From the NCBI GenBank assembly GCA_003254905.1, contig QANU01073111.1, positions 1,241,404 to 1,305,403 of the forward strand: a DNA stretch of 64,000 nucleotides, read 5' to 3'. Positions 12,637 through 23,215 of the stretch are shown in pieces. The notes under the pieces were generated by a model. The model had not been told where the DNA came from and made no database searches. It was given only the letters and a program-made list of their open reading frames with translations. This DNA is from Nissolia schottii. Its lineage: Eukaryota > Streptophyta > Magnoliopsida > Fabales > Fabaceae. How positions within the stretch are numbered: position 1 is the first letter of the stretch; each line of letters begins with the position of its first letter. Position numbers and translations under genes: made by a program.

Positions 12637-13823
12637 CCCATGCAAATTCCAAAAACAGCCATTACCATAGCAATTTACCATTTGTATAAATAGCGGTTAC
12701 CTCCAACACAGTTTCACAACCATTGCACGTGTATCGACATCATCTGTTGCATCACAAATTGCCATCAAAATTAACATAAAAAACTTAAAGTTATGCAGAG
12801 AGTAATGTTATTCTCAAAACAAATTTTGTAGTCTTTATATAAAATACTTACAGATTCCCATGATATTCCTCTCAGCTAAGTAATCACCAAGCGATTCGAC
12901 ACATCTCCAGTTGGAGGTGCTGAATAAATATTCATTGTGAAGAGGAAGGCAGAGTAAGTAAGTAGACTGTGTGAAGATCAACCAATGAAAAATATTTCCA
13001 GAGCACGAGAATAGAACCTCATACTCAAACTCCGAATCACTAGGCCAGCAAGGAAGCATTGTCTTGATTCCTCATCATCTGGCAGGCAGAGCATCCAAAG
13101 GTAGTTTCTAAAAGGGTTCCAAGCACAAGGATTCAAGACTGGCGAAAATTATACGATAAACACTTGCTAAAATTTATGCCGGTATTCCCAATATGGGGAT
13201 TTGTCATCAGCACAAACTGGGCAGCATAACTAGGATATGTCAAAATTTCTTGATACCTGCAATGCGCATACATAACAAAGTACTAATTTATAGATTTGAA
13301 TGCAAGCTACAAACGGAGAAACCTTTCGATTCTAAGTTTTTGTAGTCTGTCTCACCCAGTCAATGATGTATTAAAAACAACTTCACCAACTTGGGTTCCG
13401 GTAGCACCAAATGATTTTGCTTTCCAGATTGAGCCATCTTCTAGCACAAGCCTAGCATCCGAATTTTTCCAAGGCCTTTCTCCCTTGCCTATGTTTTCAA
13501 TCAAGGAAAAACTGCATCAGTAAGTAATAACAACAAACATGTTTCACCATATGACGTATACATCAAAGATAATTGCAACTTTCATTCAACCAAACGCAAG
13601 CATGTAAAGAGAAGGTTCTAAATGGCAAAAGTGAACTTGATTAATATTCCTATGTGGCATTAAGAAATGCATGTTTCTAACAATTATAAGTAACGGGTTA
13701 CCAGCAGAGCATGTAACAGAAAAAACAGAGAGTTTGGGAGAGGCGGTTGAGGAGTTGGAATCGAAGCGGTTGGTGAGATCAGTGAGAGTGGCAGCGAAGG
13801 ACAAAAGCTTTGGTGGTGGCCAT
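12637..13823 (-). pseudogene. carA: carA (carbamoyl-phosphate synthase small subunit) 5' fragment
   Basis: Antisense fragment of the plastid carbamoyl-phosphate synthase small subunit gene, whose product releases ammonia from glutamine for arginine and pyrimidine synthesis. Exons by homology: 13702-13823, 13356-13488, 13168-13256, 13018-13078, 12852-12919 and a stub ending near 12,743. Readable blocks are [58 protein letters not shown] and STSNWRCVESLGDYLAERNI. Damage: an extra T after codon 6 (GCTTTT) breaks the reading frame from the ATG; the donor after exon 3 is GC where the second copy has GT; the gene then stops. Beyond the stub the sequence jumps to a piece matching intron DNA at 30,624-30,684, then to a 22-base piece of the glutaminase exon (matching 30,249-30,270). 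The pieces are therefore out of order. The whole lies between two direct repeats. It is not translatable as a full enzyme. Confidence 0.88.
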
Positions 13824-13956
13824 TGCAGAGATAGAGAGACATGTCTCAGCTGAGCTACCTAGGTTTTTATGTGTTTCCTCCTTCCATGGTCACTCTACTC
13901 ACTGAGCTTCTTTTCACTTTTCATTTATTTATTTATTTATTTTTTCTCCTCTTGCT

Positions 13957-15104
13957 GAAAAGGGCACTTTTCTATTAGTGATTTGATTATTATAGATTTA
14001 AAGAATAATATACTCCATTTAAATTACAACAATTTTGTCTTTTAACCATGTGATGAGAATTTCATCATCTATAAAAATGAAAAAATATTTAGTGATAATA
14101 GTTCAATATCTTGTGTAAACTTAATTATTATAAGAAAATTAGTCATGCTTCTCTACTATTGATATCCTAGAATGCATAAACAAGTTACACAAATTGGAAT
14201 AATTTTGAGATGTCATTTGGGCCTGAATTAGAAGTCAAACATTTTGTTCCTGAATTGTGCAAAACAAAGAGCTATGCAACATATAGTGCCAATGAGCTAT
14301 ATGGTAGATGCCCGAATGATGCCACAAGAGCTATGCAACTCTATGGTAGATGCCCGAATAATGCTACACCGAATTGACACCAATGTGTTTTCTTGGGTCT
14401 GGATTAACACTAATTCTATGTGGATCTAAATTGTGCCCAGTCGCTAATAATTAACTGATTGTGCAAACATCAAGTATCATCCTGGCCCAATTAGGGTCTG
14501 TAGCTTTTGGGCTCGATTGCTGTTCTCTCCCAACAAAAATGCGGAAAATATCACATCAGCATCAGATTTCGACCAAATAAATAAAAAATTCAGCACTATA
14601 TATATACATGGGTTAATTAAGTTTTTAGTCCCTGTAATATGAAAAAGTTTGGTTTTAGTCTCTCATGACAAATTTTAGTTCCTGTAAAATGTGAAAATTT
14701 GATTTTAGTCCCTGTGGACGGCTGGTGATAGAGGGTGATGAGGTGTCAGTTAACCCGTCATCAGGGACCATTTCTACATCACCGTCCATTACCAACCGTC
14801 CACAGAGACCAAAATCAAATTTTCACATACATTTTACAGGGACTAAAACTTGTCATGAGGGACTAAAACCAAATTTTTTCATATTACAAAAACTAAAAAC
14901 TTAATTAACCCTATATACATTCTCACAAAATTGTTAAGCCACGTGACACTTCAAGAGTGAGATTAAAATGTTTTGAAAAAGCAATTATCACAGAAAGTCT
15001 GGCATATCTCACTTGATTCAGAAAACTAGAAATCACCACAAAAAAAAAAAATCAAAAACCTAGAAATCAATGTATACCATGGTCCGATGAATGATTAAAA
15101 TTTA
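13957..15104. repeat. Direct repeat B flanking the carA fragment
   Basis: Second copy of the 11,766-12,621 repeat, in the same orientation. It is longer because it contains the MITE at 14,610-14,911 plus a 9-bp target duplication. Without those it is about 837 bases, close to copy A. Both copies end at the shared ATTAAAATTTA, after which the flanks are unrelated. Confidence 0.85.
14610..14911. mobile_element. Mutator-like MITE with 9-bp target duplication
   Basis: A 302-bp element opening GGGTTAATTAAGTTTTTAGT and ending in the inverse CTTAATTAACCC. Its two arms are complementary for about 110 bases. It is flanked by the 9-bp direct repeat TATATACAT (14,601-14,609 and 14,912-14,920). The paralogous repeat at about 12,421-12,450 has the same flanks with no insert, which proves the boundaries. 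The 9-bp duplication and long inverted arms fit the Mutator superfamily. It has no coding capacity. Confidence 0.92.
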
Positions 15105-17093
15105 TCTGATAGTCAGATTATATTCGCAATACGTGCACCGATTGAGAAGGATAGTACCTTTGTCAAATGTTTTTCTTCTATTATATTCTTTTCTGTTAGA
15201 TCGCAGATGTATTCCTGTATAAAGTTGGAAGATGATCAGCGATCTTAATCCTTTTTCTTTTTCTTTTCTGACGTAAATAATAATATAAAACTTTTTTGGA
15301 ATGATATTCTCTCTCCATAAAATACGCCAAATTCTGGAGCGTCCCTGTCTCTTATCTACCTTTAAAATTAAGTTAACGTTTCTGGTCTAATGGCGCCGCT
15401 TATTTGCAAATTGTAATCCCTAGCTCTTTCCCTGAAAAGGTTTTTTTTATATATAATAATAAATAAACAAATAAATAAAAAAGAGGCGATAGAGATGAAA
15501 GGGAAAGAAATAGTTAAAGAAAACGACGAGACTGGACCTCTCGGGTGAGGAGTGTAGGAATGGTTTACGTAACTCTCTTGGGATATATGCGTGTCATTTT
15601 CCACTCTAACCATAGATAACATTTTTCTTTACAAATTGTGTAACCCATAAACTTTTCAACCAAATAAGAACGGGTTAAAACTTAAGACACACATATAAAG
15701 CAAAGCCACGCCGATAAATTGGACCCATCAATCATTGATAACGACCAATCCCTTCCCAGGCTGAGTTTTTCAAATTGATCTGAAATGTCTTGTGGCTTGG
15801 TAAAAATTCTTGACCTCCTTCATAGGGCAAAAACAAAAAACAGGAACTTCACTTTCGCAATATCAATAGAGGTAGGGTTCCATGTAACACAAAATTCAAC
15901 TCCACACCGGTTATTCCAGTTTGATTTGACTTTCACTTTTTTTCATCCTTATCAATAATTAAAAGTTGTAGTAGGGAGAAAAACATATTGGATGGCACCA
16001 AGTTTGCACCTTTCAGGGTGCCGCCACCTTAGCAATAACTCAATGCTATTGGTGTATTACTCGGTGGTACCAATTCGTTATTTAACAAACCCCATCTTTA
16101 ATATATAATAAGAATCACTTAGTAAAAGAAAGGACTAACGTTTTGTGTCAATAATAAAAATGAATCAAATACTATACTAGCGTCAATTATTGTGATTTGT
16201 CCGGCCCTAATAAAACCGAAAGGTCATGGGTTTTAGGTGACCAATATGAGAGTACATATTGTTTTGCCCTAATTTGCGCAATAAAAATTGAAAACTTTGA
16301 GGGATTTTTGGTTGGTTATGGATGACCGACACGAAAAAATGTGGTCACGGCAAATTTATGGCAGACGTAACTGGGTGTGTGTGGGGGCTAGAAAAAATGA
16401 AGTGAGTGGAGGCAGAAACGTACAGAACAAGAATGTGGGCTCTGTGGGCCTTCCCTTCCCTCATGAACCGGACTGATACAAAAGAAACCGACTTTTGTTT
16501 CGGCCCCCAATTGTCCCACCATCACCACAACCACATTTTTTCACCCCCAGGTGACTTTCCCTTTTTACCCTCCTTCTCCTCTACTCTACTCCAGCCACGT
16601 CACCACCAAGCAGAAAAGAAGAAAGGAAAAAAGAGGGCACACACAAATATTGACCGCAGCTGTCAAATTGTAATTTGGCTCCATAAATTCAAAAGGTCAA
16701 AGCTAAGACAAGTGGGAAAATATTGTAATGACGCCTCACCCAATGACAGGCCGCCGTGTCGATATACGTGTAGCTGGATGGAATCTATCCCATCCCTTCT
16801 TCACAACCTTATTTTCCCTTAAAAAAAGAAAATTATTTTAAAAATAAATAAATAAATAAATACTACTCCCGTCGTTATTATTCACCGTTCATTTCTCTCC
16901 CCACTTGTTGTAACTTTGGGGTTTAAACCTTCCCCCAATCACAATAATGGTAGAGCTAGAATAGAAGATCTGAGCCCTCCTCTCAAATCAGAAAACAAAA
17001 GATTCGAAAAAACCACAGTCACAAACCCCGTTATCAAAATTACCCCTTCTTTATTCAAAATTTCACCGTCCCTTGTCTTTATTTCTCTTCTTT
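15105..17093. other. Intergenic region and upstream region of the trihelix gene
   Basis: No convincing exon. Open frames near 16.3-16.8 kb are composition artefacts. The final kilobase, with pyrimidine-rich tracts and a TAAATAAATAAATAAA run near 16,845, is probably promoter and 5' leader of the GT-2-like gene, but I could not fix a TATA box or start site. Confidence 0.5.
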
Positions 17094-17150
17094 NNNNNNN
17101 NNNNNNNNNNNNNNNNNNNNNNNNNNNNNNNNNNNNNNNNNNNNNNNNNN
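17094..17150. other. Assembly gap (57 N)
   Basis: A run of 57 Ns immediately upstream of the readable coding sequence of the trihelix factor. The start codon and first residues are probably inside it. The true gap length is unknown. Confidence 0.99.
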
Positions 17151-18755
17151 GAAAATCCGGCGGAGCAGCAGCAGCAAGGGGAAGAGGGGGAGCGGAATAC
17201 GGGAGGGAACCGGTGGCCGCGCGAGGAGACAATGGCTTTGCTGAAGATAAGGTCAGAGATGGACGGCGCTTTCAGGGAAATCAGCCCCAAAGCCCCTCTC
17301 TGGGAACAAGTGTCTAGGTCACTCAGTCTCCTCTGTTTTTCTTTCATTTTTAGGGTTTTGTCGGTTATGTTAAAAATATGAACTAATGATTGAGTGTTCA
17401 GGAAACTAGCTGAGCTGGGATATCAAAGGAGTGGGAAGAAGTGTAAGGAGAAGTTTGAGAACATTTACAAGTACCATAGGAGGACCAAGGAAGGGCGTTC
17501 CACTAAGCAAAACGGAAAAACTTACCGCTTCTTCGACCAACTAGAAGCACTAGACACCCACCATTCTGAGGGTCAACAACCGCCACAAACCGCAACCATT
17601 AACAACAACGGCAGCAGCGTTGTTAATGTTATTCGAGATGCGGTTCCTTGTTCGGTTAGGTTCCCCAGCGCGGCTGAGTACCATGAGCATTCCATTTCAA
17701 CCAGTTCGGCCACGTCCTCGTCTTCAGCAGGGGAAGAAGAAGAAGAAGAAGAAGAAGGGGATAAGAAGATGAGGAAGAGGAGGAGGGTGAGGGTGAGGCA
17801 CATGTTTGAGGGGCTGATGAGGCAAGTCATAGAGAAGCAAGAGAGCCTCCAGAGGAAGTTCATGGAGGTGTTGGACAGGTGCGAGCAGGATCGAATGGCG
17901 AGGGAGCAGGCTTGGAAGGCTCAAGAACTCGCTCGGATTCAGAGGGAGAGGGAGCTTCTCGCCCAGGAAAGGTCCATCGCCGCCGCCAAGGACGAAGCCG
18001 TTCTCGCCTTCCTCAAGAAGTTCGCCGAAAACGGCGGCGTGCCGGACATAACAACAACAACAACACAGACTCCTATTGCTCCTTCGCATGACAGGGACAT
18101 TATGATGCGAGAAGAAGATGGTAATGGGAAGAATAACACAGCCAGTGTTGTGGATAAGGATAAGGAAGAACAGCATAGTGGGAACAATGCAATTAGTGTT
18201 GGTAATTTCGTTCATATGAGCTCTTCGCGGTGGCCCAAGGACGAAGTTGAGGCATTGATTAGGTTGAGGACACAGCTTGATGTGCAGCACCAAGGTAACA
18301 ACAATAGTAATGGTTCTAGTAACAAGGGTCCTCTCTGGGAGGAGATCTCTCTCGCAATGAAGGGGCTTGGATACGATAGAAGTGCCAAGAGGTGCAAGGA
18401 GAAATGGGAGAACATAAACAAGTACTTCAAGAGGATGAAGGAGAATAACAAGAGGAAGCCAGAGGATTCAAAAACTTGTCCCTATTATCACCACCTAGAA
18501 GCTCTCTACAGCAACAAGAAGACTAACAAGGTGGATGAATCGGGTGGTTCTGGAAACGAGTTTAGGCCAGAGGAGCTTTTGATGCATATCATGAGTGGTC
18601 AAGAAGATAGACAGCAGCATCAGCTAGATTCTTCCTCTGAAGATGTAGCAGACAGAGAGAACAATGAACAGAACCACCAAGGAGATCATACTGAAGATGG
18701 TGGATGTCATCAAATGGTTGCCAATAGTCCTAATTCCATAGCAATCATGGGTTAA
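17151..18755 (+). CDS. GT-2-like trihelix transcription factor (5' end in gap)
   Basis: Two exons, 17151-17317 and 17402-18755 (GT-AG intron, 84 bases). The readable protein is about 506 residues and lacks its extreme N-terminus because of the N run. Two trihelix DNA-binding domains are clear. The N-terminal one runs from NRWPREETMALLKIRSEMDG through KCKEKFENIYKYHRRTKEG to YRFFDQLEAL and is split by the intron. The C-terminal one runs from SRWPKDEVEALIRLRTQLDV through RCKEKWENINKYFKRMKENN to YYHHLEALY. Between them are an acidic Glu run coded by GAA repeats, a basic KMRKRRRVRVRH patch, and the central alpha-helical domain (MRQVIEKQESLQRKFMEVLD). Paired trihelix domains define the GT-2/GTL1 class of nuclear factors, which bind GT elements and act in light, stress, trichome or stomatal regulation. 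The exact orthologue is not assigned. Confidence 0.93.
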
Positions 18756-21650
18756 TTATTCCTATTTGCCTTTTCAATTCCTTATCATCATCATAATCAA
18801 ACTTGGCTCACCAACAACAAGGGCTACTTCTAAACAGGAGCATACATAGTCTTTGTATGTAATTATACTTGTATTTTCAATCTTTCATCAGTTTTGTTTT
18901 TGTTTTTGTTGTTTTGTTGAGTGAACATGATAAAATGCGGAACAGTAACACAGAGAAAGAGAGACATTTGTCTGTGTGTGTAAACCAATAAAAGTAGTTA
19001 CCGGGGCTTGTAATTTTTAATAGTATAAATTGTTTTTATCTTCCTTGGAGTTTGTCAAACCCATGTGTGCTCAGGTGGTAGATGCTTGGATCTGGTATTT
19101 TGTGACAATAAAATAAGTAGTCACAGTGGTGAACTGTAATCTGTAATGAAAGTGTATTTCTTTTTTTTTTTTGGGGTTAAAAGTAGGGAATTGGACGATT
19201 ACTTCACGCGTGGACAAAGCAATATACTATTATTGTGGATTCATGTGCATTTTTTCCCCCTCATGATGCATCTAACCAGTAACCAGTACTTTTTTTTTTG
19301 CTTAATTTCTATGCACTTTCCTTTTCTCATTAATGCATCACTAAGGCAATATTGTTATCTTACCTTTGCCATTGTCTATACATCATTATATTCTTTAGGA
19401 CGTGAGATGAATTTAACCAAGACGTTGAACTGGTTCTTTCCAACAATACATTTGTGTATTTGAATTCCTTACGTATTTTATTGAAGGGATTGTAATTTTT
19501 TTTTCTTCCAAATAATACGTTTGTTAATTATTTTCGCTTCTTTCTTTTGTTTTAATTAATATTCTTTACGTATTGTTTTAATTAATTGTCGGGCCTAATA
19601 ATGTCAATGTGTCATGTACTGATTGTATTTGCCGTGTTTCGATTATTCTAATTAATTCTAATTTATTATATAAGAAATGTTAAAGCGCTAAGCCGTCAAT
19701 TCGCCTTGTCCATGTGCACAGTGCACGTATATATTGCATCGCTCGCGTCATAATAGTTTTAAGAAAATATAATTATTAGTTGTTTTTTTTATACAAATAT
19801 CCAAATTTTAATAGTAGGAACAACTAATCTAATTAAGGTTGTGGTTGTTCTACTCAACAAAAAATTTTGTTCTCTCGTATCTTGAATCCAAAATCCTTTA
19901 AAAAATGGATCAACTTGTCTATCTCAAGTCCAATCTTGTGTTGATAATTGTTATCATTAGTTGGGTTTACTATCATTTAATAAAAATCTCAAATATTTGG
20001 CCAGTTCCATCAACCATTAATTGTGGGGCAAAGCGCTGGGTGGATTTTGCCGTGGTAGCTATACTCATTATCCCAACAAAGTGGGAGTAGAGTCATGGAC
20101 TTGTGTTCCAACTATTACTTGTTCATATCCTCCTACCATTATGCTGCTTATTTACCTTTTTGTTCCTTTAAATAATCTCTTAGTTGACATTGCAGGTTAA
20201 ATTATACTAATTCCACGAAGGTGGGTTAGTTAAGATAATAGGTACATTGGCTCTTTAATTAGAGGTCTTAGGCTCAAGCCTTGAAAATAGAACAATCTTT
20301 GTTCTTCTACCCTCTTAAGTGATCTCAATTAAGTCAAACCGAGTTAGTTAAATTTCTTATAATAAGGCCCAAATACCAGTTATTTAATTGAATAAAAAAA
20401 AAAGTTATACTAGTTTTTAACAGTATCATGACAGATATATAGACCCCAAATAATACTTTTCTGATGGACATGTTGGAATTTAAAGGGAAAAAATTAAAAG
20501 AGTCCTTAAACTCTTATCAAGCCCACAATAAAATTTAAGCTTGTATTATAGGTCGAAAGGAATAAAATTGGGCTATACCTTTTGGGCTTACGGCCCAATG
20601 GATATCACCAATCCTTTCAAATCTGACAATGATAAAGAGTCATAACTAAAAGAAATAGATAAACAGCAAAAACAGTAAAGGGAAAAAAGCTAAAAAGTCC
20701 TTCGTTGAAAAAGAAAAATTGAGGAAGAAATAGATAAATTCCTAGTTACTCTCATTTATACAATATTTAACATCTCAATAGGTGTTGGTAATTTAGAAGA
20801 TAAGGATAATCGATATTTACTAATATATTATACGATAAATGAAAAAAGCAAGAATTTTTTCTTAATGAAAGAGCAACCGAGAATTTATCTAATATATATA
20901 TATATATATATAAATATAAATAAATATAAGAAGATAGTAATAACAAGTTTGTACGCAAAATGTCTTCGTTTAGTTAATAATAAACAACAATGCAGGTTTT
21001 CTTCTTTGTGTAGTTAGAGAGTAATGTTAAATAAATTTATTTGAACGTAAAATATGTGGTTCACAATAAATTATTGATTGAGTTTCATAAGTGAGTAAAA
21101 TCATATCATTTCTGGTGTAGTTATTGTCAGGCTCAATTATAAAGATGGATGAGGGTTATTGTCCTTGTTGGATGATATGAAATGAAGGCAGCGGTGGGTG
21201 GGCCAGTCTCAGATCAAAACTGCCAAAGAAATGGGTGATGGTATGGTGCGTCGTTATTTACCTAACCCGGTAACCCTGCTACTACTGTTAGGAGGTGCCA
21301 GCTGTCGGTTTCAGTGTCAGTGTCACCTATAAAGCTACTCTCTATCCATGTAACTGTTGATAATCATGTGATTGTTGAGTGTTAGATGCAACACATTCCA
21401 CGATTAACCGTAGTCAAACTAGAGTTTTGAACCATTATCATCTCATCTCGCTTAAAATCACACGCCTGCCTACTCGCTTAATGCCAAGAAAAGGAGTGCC
21501 CTCATTCTGGCTCCAGCCGTTGGAATTTTCAAAAGAAGAAATGTATCGAGATTGCTACCACTAAGACAAATATTTTAAATTCGAGGGTCCAAAAAGGGCA
21601 CCCAAAAAAATCCCCCACGTTCTTCTCATTACAACACTCTTAACTTAAGA
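18756..21650. other. Gene-free region
   Basis: Contains the 3' untranslated region of the trihelix gene; AATAAA in the context CCAATAAAAGTAG near 18,985 is a plausible polyadenylation signal. I found no exon with recognisable homology. A segment at about 20,220-20,300 has a tRNA-like promoter flavour (GGTCTTAGGCTCAAGCC) and may be an old SINE, but I could not define its ends. The last 300 bases lead into the next gene. Confidence 0.5.
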
Positions 21651-22241
21651 ATGGCAGAGTATGGCACCTCACAGAACCACCACCAACAACAGCAGCAGGC
21701 CGTTTCGAAAGAGACAGCATTCCAAGCCCTGAACACCATAATACAGCTCCATTTCGAGAAGACGCTGGAGAAGAAGCGCGCCATAGACCTCCAGAAGAAG
21801 GAGCTCCACAAGCTCTTCCAGGTCTTCTTCATCTTCCTCGCCATCGTCTTGCTGTCCCTGTCCCACTCCCAGCGCCTCCAGTGCCGCCACTGCTGGATCC
21901 CAATCACGCTCCTCTCCATGGCCCACCTCATCTTCTACGTCTCCGTCGCCCAGACCCTCCGCTGCATCAACGGCTTCAAGTACCAGCGCCGCTGCCACAA
22001 GCTCACCCTCGGCCTCGCCACCGAGAAGCTCAGGGAGATCAAGATGAGGCTCTCAGGCAGCGGAAACAGCGGCGGCGAGTACGACTGCGGGATCGGGGAC
22101 GAGGAGTTCGAGATCCACTACCAGGAACCCCCTGAGAGCTATTTTGGCAAGTTCAAGAGGAACTGGGCTCTACATTTTGGGTTCTTGATCTTGATCTATG
22201 GCTTTATGATCTCTTCCTCTGTTGTTCTCCTCTGTTTTTGA
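21651..22241 (+). CDS. Three-helix membrane protein of unknown function
   Basis: A single uninterrupted frame of 196 residues that starts at the first ATG after a leader. GC content is clearly higher than in the flanks, with C/G-ending codons, which supports real coding. Residues 1-20 are Gln/His-rich. Residues 30-56 form a charged amphipathic stretch (HFEKTLEKKRAIDLQKKELH). Three hydrophobic segments follow at about 57-75 (FQVFFIFLAIVLLSL), 83-105 (IPITLLSMAHLIFYVSVAQT) and 172-195 (WALHFGFLILIYGFMI). A Gly/Ser-rich acidic loop precedes the third. I do not recognise a named domain. It looks like one of the small uncharacterised plant transmembrane proteins, and no function should be assigned. 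Confidence 0.8.
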   Translation: MAEYGTSQNHHQQQQQAVSKETAFQALNTIIQLHFEKTLEKKRAIDLQKKELHKLFQVFFIFLAIVLLSLSHSQRLQCRHCWIPITLLSMAHLIFYVSVAQTLRCINGFKYQRRCHKLTLGLATEKLREIKMRLSGSGNSGGEYDCGIGDEEFEIHYQEPPESYFGKFKRNWALHFGFLILIYGFMISSSVVLLCF

Positions 22242-23215
22242 TTGAGGTATTAATATTATTATTAACCAACTTCCAATGGCTTTTTAATTTCATTTCGGAT
22301 AAACTTACTTGTAACCTTGAAAATGTTAACCTAACATTTTGGTGCAAAAATTGTATGCTTGATCCATTCTCATCCCAGTGAGTCTCATACTTGAATCTTA
22401 TCTTTTTGGTAATTTTGAATAGCATCCGTCGTTTTCAAAGATAACGGAATTGCTATCAAAAAAGATAACGCATTGCTAAACCCTAAACCCTAATGGCAGT
22501 CAAAAAAGATAACGCATTGCTATCAGTCAATCTTGCTGGTGGTAGTGGATCATCATAAGCTTCTATTGGAGAGATTCCAACTGCATTGCAATGATCTATA
22601 TAGAGAGCACATAAATCCACAAAAGTAGCCAAAATGGAATGTAGCAATCAAGTCTCAATGGAGGAATCAGGATTAACTTCACCTGATTTTGCTAACATCT
22701 ACAAGAATGAACTTTAGTATAAATAACCCGTGCAAGCAAAGGGGGGCATAGTCCTCCGTTCCGCTCCCCGATTCCATTATTGCAACACCTTTTCTGTGCT
22801 TGATTTTTGGAAAACAGGATTGCAAGGAATAATGATCAATGTATTTTAAGGTATAAATAGGAATAAAATCCAAAGCACAACTTTACTATCAAAGACTTGA
22901 GTCTACGGCAAGTGCTAATTTGGTTGGTTTGGCGTAATTGCATTGAACAAAATCCCTACGCAGAGATTATCCCAACAAACTTCAAGGGAGCATCCAATTG
23001 GAGATAAAAAAAAAAATTGACTATCAGACTGAACACTTCAGCTTTCTTCCCAGTCAGAATCAGCACTTCTTTTCGAACACTCAAGAGTTCAAATCTTGAC
23101 TTTATTGTGAAAAAAATATAAAGAAATAATTAAATTTAATCGTACAACATTGACCAGCTCTAAATCTGATGGAGATAATTACTGATCTGAAAACTGTAAC
23201 AAGGGGTATCGGCAG
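22242..23215. other. Intergenic between convergent genes
   Basis: Three-prime flanks of the membrane-protein gene (+) and the J-domain gene (-). The short sequence AAAGATAACG(C)ATTGCTA occurs twice near 22,460 and 22,505, either side of CCCTAAACCCTAA (two telomere-like units). No gene is seen. Confidence 0.6.

Noticed and set aside
11766-15104. Interpretation as an LTR retrotransposon with captured carA
   Set aside because: The repeats lack TG...CA ends, and I found no primer-binding site, purine tract or flanking target duplication.
16288-16822. Open frames upstream of the trihelix gene
   Set aside because: Overlapping short frames with no domain, most likely promoter and leader DNA.
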